64,000 nucleotides of DNA from Isoetes taiwanensis (Eukaryota; Streptophyta; Lycopodiopsida; Isoetales; Isoetaceae): assembly GCA_021234155.1 (NCBI GenBank), contig JAJEKV010000013.1, forward strand, positions 7,067,725 to 7,131,724. Reading direction: 5' to 3'. The notes beneath the pieces are model-generated. The model did not search any database, was not told where the DNA came from, and saw nothing but the letters and a program-made list of their open reading frames with translations. Within the stretch, counting starts at the first letter, position 1; every line of letters starts with the position of its first letter. Below, piece after piece: positions 1-12,487 of the stretch. Made by a program: the position numbers and the translations under genes.

Positions 1-2930
1 ACCCCCTGGCCACTCATCCCGGCGGAAAACCATCCCCACTCACCTCAAGCAGCCACAGTGGGGTCCTACCATCAAATGTCCCATCCTCTCAGCCCAACAA
101 AAAATTCATACCTCCTCAAGAAGTTCTCAAATAAGATCGTGATCCTCAGCTATTCCAGCGACCCTCCTGCAAGTCTTCAACCTCTGGCTACTCCTCAAAA
201 TGCATTAATGTTTCCTCAGGACAATATGAGTAAGTGAGGCCGGAATGGCTGCTCGACTTCAAGATTCGGGTAGAGCAATCTATGATCAAGGCCAAAGAAT
301 ATATGGATTCCACTCTGATATCGCTTCATCGTGGAATTCAGCTGCCACCACTCGTTCAAACTCTAAATAGATACCTTTCAACGTGAAGCATGTCGCTTTC
401 TTACTACATACCGTGATTTCAAAGGTGAACAAGACAAGAATGTTAATGCTAGGAAGACCGCCAGTTCACCATAAGCCACTATTCGTAGAACTTCGTCTAA
501 CTCTAAAGATAAAGATAAATTCTCCAATACGCCTAAGATTTGTATATAGGGTTACACAATGATTACAATCTGGCTGTACCTTCATCTCAGAGTTCGAGGA
601 GATGTCCCCGTGATATCCTCCGCTTCTAGAAGGTCAACTAGCAAATAGATACGGTTTTGCACTAACTTGTGCGGTAAGCCGAGAAATAGAAGCATTGGCT
701 TACACAAAATTGCTAGTCTTCAATTACAGCTCTTTCTACTCAAGATCCGGCCATCATCATTGTGCCACGACTCATAGAAGATTCAGATTAGTCACGCGGC
801 ACCTTCTAGCCGAAGGATAATAAAATCTATGACATGGAAACATCAGCTTGAAACAGCTATTCAATCCGAAGAAGTTCTCGTGAGTCGCATTGAGACATAT
901 CTTCGCTAGGCCCCACATTCCATGGATTTCAACACCCACAAGCTTATCCGACTATGTTGTCTCATGCTTCATTTCATCTTTTCCCTCGCTATGGTATTCT
1001 CAATGGCAAAAATTCATGAGCCCTCACACTAATGATATCCACCATTTGGCATGATCTATCCATCAAGACAAAGGTCTCTTTATGCTCTCTTGGTATATGG
1101 CCTCCTTAATTGCGGATGATCCCATTTCTTTATTTTTGCCCGGTTCAACCCATGGCATATGTCATTCATGATTTCTATCCGCGCATTAATTCCTCAATAA
1201 GTTTGATGATGGCAAAAGCCGCGGCTTTCAAAAGAGTAAATGAAAATGCTAAATGGCTTTGTCAGTCCGGAGAATAAACAAATCTCTCAGACCCATTACG
1301 TAAATAACGCCTTCAAGGATGAGTATATACGGCTTAACACTATATCACCTCTTTGATTTCACAAACTCGCGACCCTGGCCAGAAAATTTGAATGAAAATA
1401 TGGGGATTCAGCTTTGCCCAAATCTATTTTACAACATCTTGGAGGATTCAACACTCTTCGCGTCTACTCGATAAATGCATTCATTCCTTATCGCGAATGG
1501 GTCCTCTTCCCGCGGGTAATAATTTTGCTCCCTCGCTCGCACCGAGAATAATGTGTCGTGACTTTAGATGCTGATATCCCTGCTGAATTCGCGGATCGCA
1601 TGTGGTCCATGATGCAGCCCTCCCCGAAAATCAATCAGATGTATCCTCGGGAGCTCTTACCGTCAATATCTCACATCCTAATATTTCCATTTTGGACAAT
1701 CTGCCTGGCCGCCACGGCATTAGACTTCCACCTCACATCTCTACGCATTCCTCCTGGATCCACGCTTTGTTTGTCAGCCTATCCGCAAGAGAACTTTGAG
1801 CACAATTCTAAATTGGATTTATATCCCTAATGAATGAGGCTGGCGTATCACCAACCGTCTGGTCTCACCTGCATTTTGAGCTGGCCGCTACATCTCCTCG
1901 GATCAGCCAGCTCATCGCCAAGCCGCTCTCGCGACAGCCGTTGAAATGTCTCCTCCGTTCCTGCATGCAAGCACCCCATTTTATTATTGCAATCCCAATG
2001 CCGCCAGTAGTGCCTTTTGGCCTTCAGATGAGCTCTCTCATCGAAAGGCCAATATTAAATTTCGCTAAGCCCTCCTCGCGTCTTGAAGACATGTATCAAA
2101 ATACCTTACTGGACACCTCTTCACTACCCTAACACTCGGATGTGCTAAGAGATGTGCAAGAACTCATCACGAAGTATCATAATGTGGCCACCATAATACA
2201 AGATGATTTCCAAAGCAGGTTCCCTGGACACTTCCCGCCCCTAGGATCGTTCTTCCTCGCCTTTCCAATCGAAAGTATCATTTGGTGGGGAGGTTAACCT
2301 GCATGTCCAGGGTACGTGGACTATTCTCAAGACTAATTTTGAGCGGCAGAATAAGGCATTAGGTCAAGACGGGTAGTAGACCCACGCCAATCGCCAAAAT
2401 CCACGTTAAGACCACGCCTACCAAAGAAGAGACCTGTAACCATAAATGATAGCCTCCTGAAGTATAGTCCAAAGTCAATGAGATTCCATTACATAAAGAA
2501 GGCCAGATTCCCCTTTAAAAATCGCCTTTGATCCAGAGTTGGTAACTCGAGACTCGCTACATATCTATTTCCTTTTGGGGCCCAAGGTCATGTACCATGT
2601 ATATGAGTAGAGATAGATCTCAAGTTTTAAAATGAGATTTTAGCCTTATCTCTATTGTTTTCCTCTCTTGACGAGTTCATATTCTTATCAAGTTGATATT
2701 AAGAAAGCCTTATTTCAGCTCACCGCTTTGTATTATTCTCTCCTTCCCTTTCTTTCTTTTCTCTTTGCAAAAATCCCGAAAGTGACACTCTCAAAGAAGG
2801 GATTCTCCGCTTGATCCAAGGGTTCTCATAGAGGGTCATTTTGTGAGATCCCTTTAACCCAAACGCTAAACAACATTTTGGGTGGGTAAACTTTGCAATA
2901 ATGGTACATTATTGTGAAATTTTTTTAAAT
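1..2930. other. Unrecognised region, probably decayed repeat
   Basis: No convincing gene was found. Short open frames occur on the plus strand between about 1390 and 2130, with several frames overlapping and none giving a recognised motif. The run of short frames of similar composition suggests an old, frameshifted coding element rather than a functional gene, but I cannot name the family. Around 2590-2900 the sequence is pyrimidine-rich and non-coding in appearance. Confidence 0.3.
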
Positions 2931-2934
2931 AAGG

Positions 2935-5800
2935 AGAATAAGATGAGTGGCTTGAGCAAGCGCATGCTTGTTGAGGGAGAGAAGATATGGATTAATGATG
3001 ATCCGACAAAGGAATATATTGAGTGAGAGACAGGAATTTAGAAATTAAAAGATGCAAGAACAATTGATAGTTATTTTGAGGAAGGGATATATTGTTATGG
3101 AGGAAAGGACGTGGAAAAATGCACCGATAGAAACCCGATTATTAAGCTTCTGCTTTAAGGAATATCAATATACTAAAGCAAGCCAAATTTGATGCTATGG
3201 GGATATTTTAAGTAATGTAGATGTAATATTCTTTTGAGACGTAAAAAAGAAGAGTTAGAGCTTCCTATTATGGGGTTTAAATCGATGCACCTGAATGGAT
3301 AAAAAAGAGAATGGAGGCTTAGGGTTTTGGAGTGGCCTTGATATGATTATATGTACGGTGGTACAGCAACTTCCTAATTGAAAAAGGTACTCTATGTGGA
3401 ATGCAAGTGTGGTGGACTATATTTTAGCCAAGCCAAAGATTTATTAATTAGATGGTCAATCTTTCTATCGACAAGTGAAAGGATTGAGTCAGACTATGTG
3501 CCAATTTTCATAAGCACGCTATAGGCAATATTTACGCATGCTTCATCTATCCAAGCTCTAAAATCAAGATGAGATATGATGGGGTCCTTAAGGATCCTTG
3601 AGGGAAAGTTCATTGATATCATGGCCCTGGCAAAGATCTCGAGATTAGTGGTACTTTGACACACTTGGTGATTGATATACAATGATGTGTTTTAGCTCGT
3701 GATCGACAAAGGAAGGGATTACCATGCAATGGGTGGTTTGACCAGAATGTAGAGAACAAGGGGTCGGGTTTAAGGAGTGTATGTAATCCAAAATCAATCA
3801 ATGAAACTATAAGTATGTCAAATTGGATAAGAGAAAGAAAAGGCACATCCGCATAAAAAGCATCAAAGAAATGGTAATGGACCTCTTAAGCATCCAAATC
3901 CTTTTGGGGATAGGTTAAAGACATATCAAATGTTAGCTTACATTGAATGCTGCGTGTCTTGAGCAAATACAAAATTGTACCCACATTCCAAATTAAGGAA
4001 ATGAACTTGTGCGCATGGCATGTATGATAGGAAATATCTTTGTTCACTCTTTTGATGATATACATTACAGCTTTTAAAAAGTTGTCTAATAATAAAGCCG
4101 CTAATGTGGACGGTCTTACCTAAAAAATGTTTAAGTGGGCAGGGTGATGGAGTTGTTTGCTATCTTGTTAAAATTGTTTAATGCGATTCTACGAGGGCTT
4201 CCCCGCAAGCATGGTAAATAAACAAAGTAGTTTCACTCTTTGATGATAATGCTAGAGCAGTGAGACAAGAGACCCAAACTGTCTTATTGACCATTTGGTC
4301 ACTAGAGTGCAATGATAGATTCTGTCGTTGGGAGAAAGAAGCCCCTATATGTTGCCTTTGTTAACTTCTCCAAGGCTTTTGATATGGTGAAATGAAAATT
4401 TTTATGGGAAAGAATGGATGACTTAAGCATTCCCATTTGAATACCTGAACAAGTAGTTGGAAAGATTTATGAAAGGTATTGGTTCAATTGTCCTTTCCAA
4501 CTATAATGATTTTGTAGAGAGCAATGTGGGAGTAAAAACAGGTGTCTTGTGTCACCTTTACATTATTTGATCTTTTATAGACCAACTTGAATGTTTGGAT
4601 GCAGACCATGGTAAAGATGGGATGCCTACAAATGGGTATGTTCTTATGCTACTTTTTATATCTCGATAATGTGGTATTGCTATCTAAGAGCATACAAGAG
4701 TTGCAAAGGCATTTTGATACACTTTTATTATTTTGTGATGCATTAATATGGATAAGACCAACATGATTGTGTTCAAAGCGAACAAGACCCGATAATTTAA
4801 AGTTCTATGATCAAAGTAAACTTGTAGAAATTACCAATAGCTAGAAGTACCTTTGGAATATTAGTGGCTAAGAGTCCAAATTGGAACTAAGCAAAGGAGC
4901 CAAAAGTAAACGATGACCTCAAAACACTTGTATGCAATGCAACATAGATGTGCCAAAGTAGAGATATGGAGCTTTAGCTTGAAAAGAATGCTTTATATAA
5001 CACCGGGTCCAATCTGTGGTTTTGTATGGATGTGAAGTATGGGGTCCTGGATTGACATTGGAGACTTAGAAAAAGATTGAGAAAGTTCAAAAGAAATTCT
5101 TTTGATTTGAACTTAGAACAAAAATGCAAATTTCCTATGATACAGTGTTAGCAAAATGTGGGATACTCACACCGAAGGCAGACGTGCTTTGCAGACTCCT
5201 TAATTTTGTCTATAAGGTGTTATATATTATGCCCGAAGAGAGTTTACCACACTTAGCTTTGGAGAAGACATGAGTTAAGGGCTAGTTGGCGCCACTCAGT
5301 GGATGGCGCGATGGGAGATGTATATTCATGATTTAGTATTGCACAAAGCTGATATCTGCACATGGATCAAAATGGATGTTCTTCAGAAGACATGGAGAGA
5401 CGGGCAAGAAAAAGAGTTTTATAGGACTCATATTAATCCTACATTGCGGTGAGGCAAAGTATTTGGCGAGGGAATTTCCAATGGCATAGACATGCCATCC
5501 GCAGGATGAGGCTACGCCACATAAGGCTTGGTGTTGAAGTAGGCGTGGAGGATATTCCTCACAAGCTTAGGCTATGCAAGATATATGAGGCAGAGATACT
5601 TAGGAACATGTATTTCTGCATTGCTTTGCTTACAGAGATATCTGAGAGAAGTATGATGTATGTGCTGAGACATTGATGGTTTTCTTTGATTTTTCAGGAT
5701 CGCATATTGGAACATGTATCATAGATATTTTTGAGTGTAAAGACGATGTTTTAAGAACCTTAAAAGCAGATGAATTAGAGGTAGGAGAGACTAATGCATT
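2935..5800 (+). mobile_element. Degenerate LINE (non-LTR retrotransposon)
   Basis: Translating across many frameshifts and stops gives a LINE ORF2 pattern on the plus strand. Around 4350-4430 there is a reverse-transcriptase block reading YVAFVNFSKAFDMV. About 4530-4600 corresponds to the usual GCPLSP..LFGLFID block, here reading TGVLCHL then FIDQLE. Around 5010-5060 lies the C-terminal block VLYGCEVWGPG, followed by a conserved-looking helix region. At 5450-5680 is the tail region with a damaged CCHC-type zinc finger. The endonuclease half (about 3000-4000) is barely recognisable. There are many in-frame stops, so the element is dead. The 5' boundary is uncertain and no target-site duplication was found. 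The blocks are characteristic of plant LINEs, but I cannot place the clade. Confidence 0.75.
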
Positions 5801-6463
5801 ACTATCGAGAATGCATTAGATGATTTATTTTATAATGTCAAGTTGAACATCTTATAGACCTGGTGGTCTCATAGATGCAATAATCAAATTTCATTTCATT
5901 TCCTCCTTCCCCCCCCTCTCTCTGCGTGCATGCGTATGCGCGTGCGTGGTGGGGTGAAAGGAAGTCAGATTTTATGTAACAAGAGGGGGAAGTACAAGTA
6001 AAGATGTACCGACATGAAAAAAAAAAACTCCCCCGGAAAGCAATACACATTGATAGCTGCATATGCATAAGTTCATACACCCAAATACACCTTAGAGGTC
6101 CAAGTGCATTTTATGAGGGTCAAGTGAAGAACTAATAAGACTTGGCAGTTCTATCTTGAGCATGTTTAAGAACACTGTCATGTGCCAATCCAGATCCTTG
6201 AAGAAGACTAGTCATCTTCTTTTCCAAATATAAGGCTCTTTTCTTTTATGTTTTGGGCATGCTTTCCTGGTATGGCAACTGCTATAGAAGTGGATGGACC
6301 CATGATCCAACTCTTAAGTTTACTAAGCAATTCACACGTTGATAGATTGAACTAGTAAGGTCAGTAAAGAGGCATAATTGGGAAACTAGAAATGCTATTT
6401 AATGGTCCTTTTCTATGTTGTTGAGATGGCAAACCACTTTGCTAGAATTACCCATGATCTTCA
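5801..6463. other. Intergenic, no gene seen
   Basis: Low-complexity sequence includes a pyrimidine run followed by alternating G/T-rich sequence at about 5900-5950. Short open frames here have biased composition and match nothing recognisable. Confidence 0.4.
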
Positions 6464-6647
6464 ATCTTTCTTACTAATGCCTTTGATATTCTTGAGGAAT
6501 GCCTCTTTCTTGAGGAAAGGGTGTTTTTAGAGATCATATGAATCACGTGAGAGCATTGCTTCTATCTTTCTTGCTAATGCCTTTGATACTCTTGAGGAAT
6601 GCCTTGTTTTTAGAGATCATATGAATCACGTCAGAGCATTGCTTCTA
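6464..6647. repeat. Direct tandem duplication, about 100-bp period
   Basis: The block beginning ATCTTTCTTACTAATGCC at 6464 recurs at 6564 with a few substitutions. The second copy lacks about 18 bases present in the first. Both copies end with TCACGT(G/C)AGAGCATTGCTTCT. It is a local duplication about 330 bp upstream of the carbonic anhydrase start. Confidence 0.8.
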
Positions 6648-6980
6648 GAAAGACTTAGAGCTTGGACATGTCCTTAACAACCTGGCCCTCAAGTTTTAAT
6701 GCTAAGATCAAATCTCAGACGTTGGTTGCGTGGGTGTGTTACCCATCCATAGCCGGACTATGGGAGCTTTAAGTGAAACTATGCATTGCTGAAACATTCG
6801 ATGCACACAAACCATGGTATTGGTAGTGGCCAAAAATACGTTGGCCGGAAGTAGTTTGAGCCGTCCAAAAAATATTCACCTAAAGAAGATATAGTAGGAT
6901 ACATAGAAAAACGAGTGCTTGGAAGGAACCAACAGAAGGGAAAAATTTCACAGGTCCAGACAGCTTAACCATAGAATCTT

Positions 6981-9491
6981 ATGGCCTCTTCGTGGCTTGC
7001 GCCTAGGGCATGCTCAATTCCGACAATCTCCAATGAACCCATTCGTCTTCCCCAATGTCCCTGTCCTTTTCCACGGCGCCATGCAATTCTGTCAGCACTA
7101 TCAACACTTGCACCTTCCCTTCCTGCCAATCAAACAATGGCGCAGAGTTGGAGCTACGGTGAAGATGCACAATGGGGAGGCTTGTGCTCATTTGGAAAGG
7201 AACAGTCTCCTGTTAACCTTGAATTCAGCAGTTTAAAGCATGGGGAGTCTCTTGGTCCCCTTGTGTTTGAATATGGTACTAGTTTGCCTGCTTCATTTCT
7301 CACTACTGCACAGGGCACAAAGCAGGTGAGTTTTGTTTTCCAGTTCCCTAGTAACTTTAGTGTTTGTAGAGTCATATATTGTGCATTTCCTGATAAAGGC
7401 TCCTGGGCTAATTTATTGTTCACTACCTTTAAAAAGACGGATGTTAAATGCGAATATACTTTGAAGCTTACCTTAGAGACACTGAATACAAATCACCAAA
7501 ACAAGGGTATTTCTATCCAATTTGCAACTGCCAATATTTCCTATTTGCGTATCCCTGTTATATGGCAAATTATGCACTCTCTTCCTTGAACCCATAATCT
7601 TACTCACACAGCTAATCATTCTCCCAGTTTTCTTGATTTTCCTTAAGCATGTGTTCTTTTTAGAATAAAATGCGATTCTTTCTACTAGATAAATTAAAAT
7701 ATACTAGCTTTGCAGGTAAACTTCACTGATGGAGGAAACAAGTTGAAGGTTGGGGGACGGGAGCTTAGGCTTTTGCAGTTCCATTTTCATACACCTTCAG
7801 AGCACTTATTTGATGGAAAACGCTATGCAATGGAGGCACATCTTGTGCACTGTGCGTATCTCATGCGCTTAATTGCTCAACAAATGTATTTCTTATTCTT
7901 GTACATTCTGTTACTGCCGTTGTCTCATGCATGCTTTTTTACTCTTGCAGCAGTTTTTATCTCTCAATAGAAAACAAAGTATTATAATACAACTATATGA
8001 TTGCAGTGGACGCGAGGATGAAGAGTCTTGCTGTAGTGGGGTAAGACAAACATATTCTTTCAGGTTTGACATTCATGCCAATTTGCCAGGAAGTATAATG
8101 GTTGTAGAAGAGATGATTCAACTATCAAATTTGTGGTAAAAGAAAGCCAAGAACTTGATTGAAGCATTAGTATCATCAATAAGTTTCTGGCCTGTTGCAA
8201 TGCTCTATGAAAGCACTTGCATTATTTTTATTTCATCTTTGATCAAGCTTATTTCCTTATGTTATTGGCCTAATGCTAACTGATAAGCTGGTTTTTCAAT
8301 ACTTTACAGAGTCATGCTTGAAGCAGCCAATGGCATCCGTCCAAATCGATGCTTGTCAGAGGCTCTTAAGAACAGTCCTATACAATATGGCAGAAAATGG
8401 TATAATTTCTAGCTTATTAGCCATAATAAAAATTAATTACGCCTAGCAACCTCATAAATGAGTCAGGATAATATGTGCTATAAACATATGCTTCAATTAA
8501 CAACGTAATAAGAGAGCAATTGTCGAGCCCACAACCAAAGTCCAGTGTGGACAATTGTTAAAGGCTTTTAGCTTGCCATTCTTTAGTCCTGCTGTTTAAA
8601 GAAGCTGGGAATATATCTGTCACTACAAATGTACGTGCAGAATAAAATTAACTTCTTGAACACTGGTTTAGTAAGTTTCAGAAGCAGACCATAAAATAAT
8701 TCCCCCCAGCTTAAAACGGATTTTTTCAATATTGCAGAAATGGAGGGATTAGGGAAAAGGTCTATTGTTTCTCAGTTAATACTTTAGTTAATGGTTTTGA
8801 ACTAGTCGCACGTGTCCACTTCATATCGAATCTTCACAGAAAAAGATAATACGGCCTGCAATATAGTATGGCTATGATTTACTTAGTGCAAACTGAATTT
8901 CTAATTGTTCGAGTACTTGACGTTTATATGGCCATTTCTTCTTACAATTGACATGTTTTACTTTGAAACCTTTCATGCTTTTAGTATGTCCTGATTTTGT
9001 GCCTTTAATGGCACTTATCCGTACACTATGCTGAGACTTGTTAATATCTACTTGCTTTGATACTCAGGGATCCTTACTCCGAATGCCGAGGAAGTCTACG
9101 ATGCTACAAAAAGAATTCTCTCACCCCTGCTTCACTTCTTCCAGATGTAAGAATAACTAAATTGTATGCGTAGTCTGGGGGGCAATTTGCATGCACGCAT
9201 TAGACATGCTTTTACTTTGGTTCAGTAAGGTCTTTGACAATGAGAGTATGCAGAACTTGAAATATGTTCACTATAGGGGCTCTCTGACTACACCACCATG
9301 CACTGAAGGAGTTGATTGGTTCCTGCTAGGTATCAAGTCTGTTGATATTTCTGATTGTTCCCTTTAATCTGTTGTTGGGTTTGACACTTGTCTTTTATGA
9401 TGGGTTTAGAAACTCCAGTGAAGGTGTCAGCCTCCCAGGTCTTCCAATTCATGCAATTTGTTGGAGATAATCATACCATTGCCATGAATAT
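6981..9491 (+). CDS. Alpha-type carbonic anhydrase, seven exons, C-terminus uncertain
   Basis: Enzyme of the zinc alpha-carbonic anhydrase family (CO2 hydration to bicarbonate). Exons inferred from phase-consistent GT-AG junctions: 6981-7325, 7716-7851, 8007-8040, 8310-8399, 9068-9146, 9230-9329 and 9410-about 9491, giving roughly 288 residues. Zinc ligands are visible as QFHFHTPSEH (His138, His140) and EAHLVH (His157). The signature YRGSLTTPPCTEGV includes the threonine that orients zinc-bound hydroxide (Thr248 or Thr249). Cys69 (WGGLC) and Cys252 (TPPC) fit the usual plant disulfide. The N-terminus is Ser/Arg/Pro-rich with Arg32-Arg33, a hydrophobic stretch at 35-47 and Ala54, resembling a plastid plus twin-arginine thylakoid-lumen leader; this is inference. 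The usual His proton shuttle near residue 112 appears replaced (GTKQ instead of GH). The normal C-terminal RPxQPLN block is missing because the frame runs into a CT microsatellite. The acceptor before 9230 is the least certain junction. Confidence 0.85.
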
Positions 9492-9494
<3 letters not shown>

Positions 9495-9564
<70 letters not shown>

Positions 9565-9603
9565 ACACACACACACGCACGCACGCACGCACGCACGCAC
9601 CCA
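9495..9603. repeat. Compound microsatellite (CT)n(CA)n(GCAC)n
   Basis: About 65 bp of CT dinucleotides are followed by CA and then GCAC units. It begins directly after the last recognisable carbonic anhydrase codons, after a possible GTACTC splice donor at 9492, so it lies either in a final intron or at a truncation point. Confidence 0.97.
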
Positions 9604-9635
9604 CCCCTTCCAAACCCACCATTGCTATAATCTTG

Positions 9636-9735
9636 GATTAAAAAAATTAGTGATTGGGCTGAAGAGAACAATGTGGTCAAATGTAGTCAAGCTAGATTTA
9701 GACCAAGAAATTCTACCACTGGTGATTTAGTTGTT
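9636..9735 (+). mobile_element. LINE reverse-transcriptase fragment
   Basis: The plus strand reads ISDWAEENNVVKCSQARFRP then RNSTTGDLVV, matching the LINE block normally written W.E......QAGFR..ST.D. Only about 100 bp are recognisable, so it is a truncated relic immediately downstream of the microsatellite. Confidence 0.6.
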
Positions 9736-10347
9736 ATATAGATCATCCAAAGCCACTACTTGCGTCATTTGTAGAGTTTCAGCACCCTTCTCTGCTACAG
9801 TCATACAATCCGGTGCCTCATTGCTTCGATCAATCTGCAGAGAGATCCATTTCTGCAGCTCTATTTTAAAAAGCTGAACTTGTTCGAAATAATAGCAATT
9901 ACTCAAGAGGTTGTGCAAGAAATATCATGTCATATAGAAATTGCATCAGTAAGCAGAATGCCATTCATATTGAAGACTATGAATAAGGTACAAGTGCTTG
10001 CTAACATGATTGTAGACCTGAGTTTAAGATCGAGAAAGATCCAATAACCATGGAAGTCCTTGCTAGCACAACATTAGAAACTTTGCTTACCTTTGCCAAT
10101 TAATGCTAGGAAATGACATCTAGACTCTAACTAATAGTCACCCCTTGATTTTTTTCTACATGTTGTGTTACAAGTGGATTTCTGCAATTATTTCAAATTG
10201 GATGTTCTTCAAACAAGGGTTAATGCTCCCTCCGGCCTCATTAAGAAGCCGCCCTGGTATGGGCTGATGTGATTCAGCAGTTATCATTTTCATTTGAACT
10301 CTTCCTTGATTTATGGTTTGAACACCAAGTCCTAATAATAAATCGAG

Positions 10348-10710
10348 AAAATTACGAAAATGCCCCTCTGCAAAAATTACCAAAATACCCTTTAATATAG
10401 TTTTTGTGGCTGATCAAATGCAGAAATTGTCTTCGGGAAAGTTGAGGATCATGATTCAACAAGATTAAATTCATCTAAATTGGACACAAGTTAGGCTTTT
10501 TTGAGTTGGTTTTTGAAACAAGTGTTTAAAACACTATAACTTGAATAATCCTATTGTCATAGGAAAGGCCTCATCTTGATCTATAAGTTTTATGAAGGCC
10601 ACTTTCTGGTTTGATCAATCATAAAGAAATTGTTACCATTTTAGCCAAACACTTTATTTTTAGGTGTATTTTGGTAATTTATGCAAAGGACCGGGGGCAT
10701 TTTGGTAAAG
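10348..10710. repeat. Inverted repeat pair flanking about 270 bp
   Basis: The left arm (10348-10390) and the reverse complement of the right arm (10664-10710) share AAAATGCCCC and AATTACCAAAATAC in the same order with modest divergence. This could be a MITE or fold-back element. No target-site duplication was established. Confidence 0.5.
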
Positions 10711-12487
10711 GTCAACTGACTTGTGTAATAAATCCTATTATCTAATATTAAAATCTCTCTTAATTAGTCTAAGTGGGTTAAAAACGATGCGCTTTTAGTG
10801 TTTATACAAAGAGTGCACTAATATTTACTATTCACGGCATGCATTCTTCTATTCTAATGAAGAATGCGATAATATTCCAGGTGTAATTGTTGATATAGTG
10901 GTAGGTGCATTCTCTCGAATCTAGCAAATAAATTGGCGAATACTTGTTTTGAGAAAATAATGTTATTTTTTATATAGCCATACTTAATGCACGCTTTCTT
11001 GATAAATTGTCTTGTAGAGACCAATTCAACCCTTAGGCGAGCGGAATATCTATGAAGGCCCATAGTATCTTGGAGATTTGTAGCTTTCCCCTCAAACTTG
11101 TCGAGGAGGGTATTTGCTTGCTATGGGATTGTGTATTGCTGGGTATCATCTTTTAGCATGTTGGCATAAGATGCTAGGTAGCGCGTAAAGGTTACTCTAA
11201 AATAATAATTGAATCAAATAAAATGTTTTGAAACGATTTGTTCTTTTGAATTACTTCTTAAAACACAAGAACTTGTTGAATCCTACATGTTCATGTGCAT
11301 GCTACAAAATTTGTTTAACCAAACAAAACAAAATACTTGGAGCCCGTCTTATAGATATGAAACCAAACAGAGTAAGTCAATTATCGTAATGTCCAGTTTA
11401 TGGAATATATCCATTGGCAATTCCAGGTTCTAATTCAAAGATGTATCCTCTTCAAAACTAATACACAGGGGATGTAGGAGAAGGGGCCAGAGGCCTGGAT
11501 ATCTCAAACCACACGGGGCACTTCTTCATCACATGAGAGCCAGGACCAATAATTCTTTTTGGGACACTAGATAGTATATCATCTGCATTACAAATGTTCT
11601 TAAGCACAAACGAACACACAATCAAATAACAAGCTAAAAAGCTCTGAAACTAGGAAACAGCCTTGGCATGGCTCCAAGAATCCATCATTAAGAACAATCA
11701 GCCAGATTTGAAACCCTAAGATGATCCAATGATGGTTTTTGGCCAGCTCCAAGACCACAGAGAAATTTTGGCTACCACTAAACGTATAAGGATAATCAAA
11801 AAGAGATGTCGGACACTTCCCAAGTGGCGTAAATCAAGTGCAAGCAAATTTCGCCAACTCCAAGCAAGCAGGACAAAACCTAAGAATTCAAGGGTAAGCT
11901 TTATCTTGTTTTTCTTGGCTCAGGCCCATGCAGCCGCCACCAGCTACAAGAATAGCAAGGTACATGACACACAATATTCCAAAAAATTCATATCAAGGCT
12001 CTCCAGGTTCACCTCCACCAAACTCGCTCTTCTTTGCGCTATTCGAGGAAGAAAATCATCCAAAAAAACATCCTTCAATTCGCCCCACCCGAGTTTCTTT
12101 AAAATGAAAATACCAAACCGTAATGTATGGCCTTAAATACAGGCATCCACATACCATACGATTCTCGAAAAACTATTCCCTAGAATAGCAACCCTAACCA
12201 ACTATAGTGCCAAAACCATTGGAAACTCAACTAATTTTTCTTTCCAAATTATAGATTCTTGAAGGACTCTAAATTTATTCTTTTATTTCAATAAAGCTAT
12301 GCACTTTAGTGTATTCATTCTAGTAAAATTGATCAAGTGTCTTTGTAAAGCGTAGAGGGCATTCGCTTGTTGCTATTGTCACCTCCAATGAATCAGCAAG
12401 CGATGAGTCTTAAATATCTACTGATGTAGAGGCAAGACTAGCCCTTGCCATAGCCCACAACGATAGAAAAATGATAGAATAGTTCAA
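10711..12487. other. Intergenic, no confident gene
   Basis: AT-rich sequence. A 135-codon plus-strand open frame at 11729-12136 is basic and has no recognisable motif. The part next to 12488 may hold the 3' end or LTR of the minus-strand Copia relic (minus-strand sequence at about 12230-12480), but no second LTR copy was found to prove it. Confidence 0.35.

Noticed and set aside
9388-9730. Open frames of Leu-Ser or Arg-Glu repeats on both strands
   Set aside because: They are products of the CT/CA microsatellite, apart from the short real carbonic anhydrase exon at 9410-9491.
11729-12136. 135-codon plus-strand open frame
   Set aside because: Basic, low-complexity composition, no motif and no splice or promoter context; not supported as a gene.
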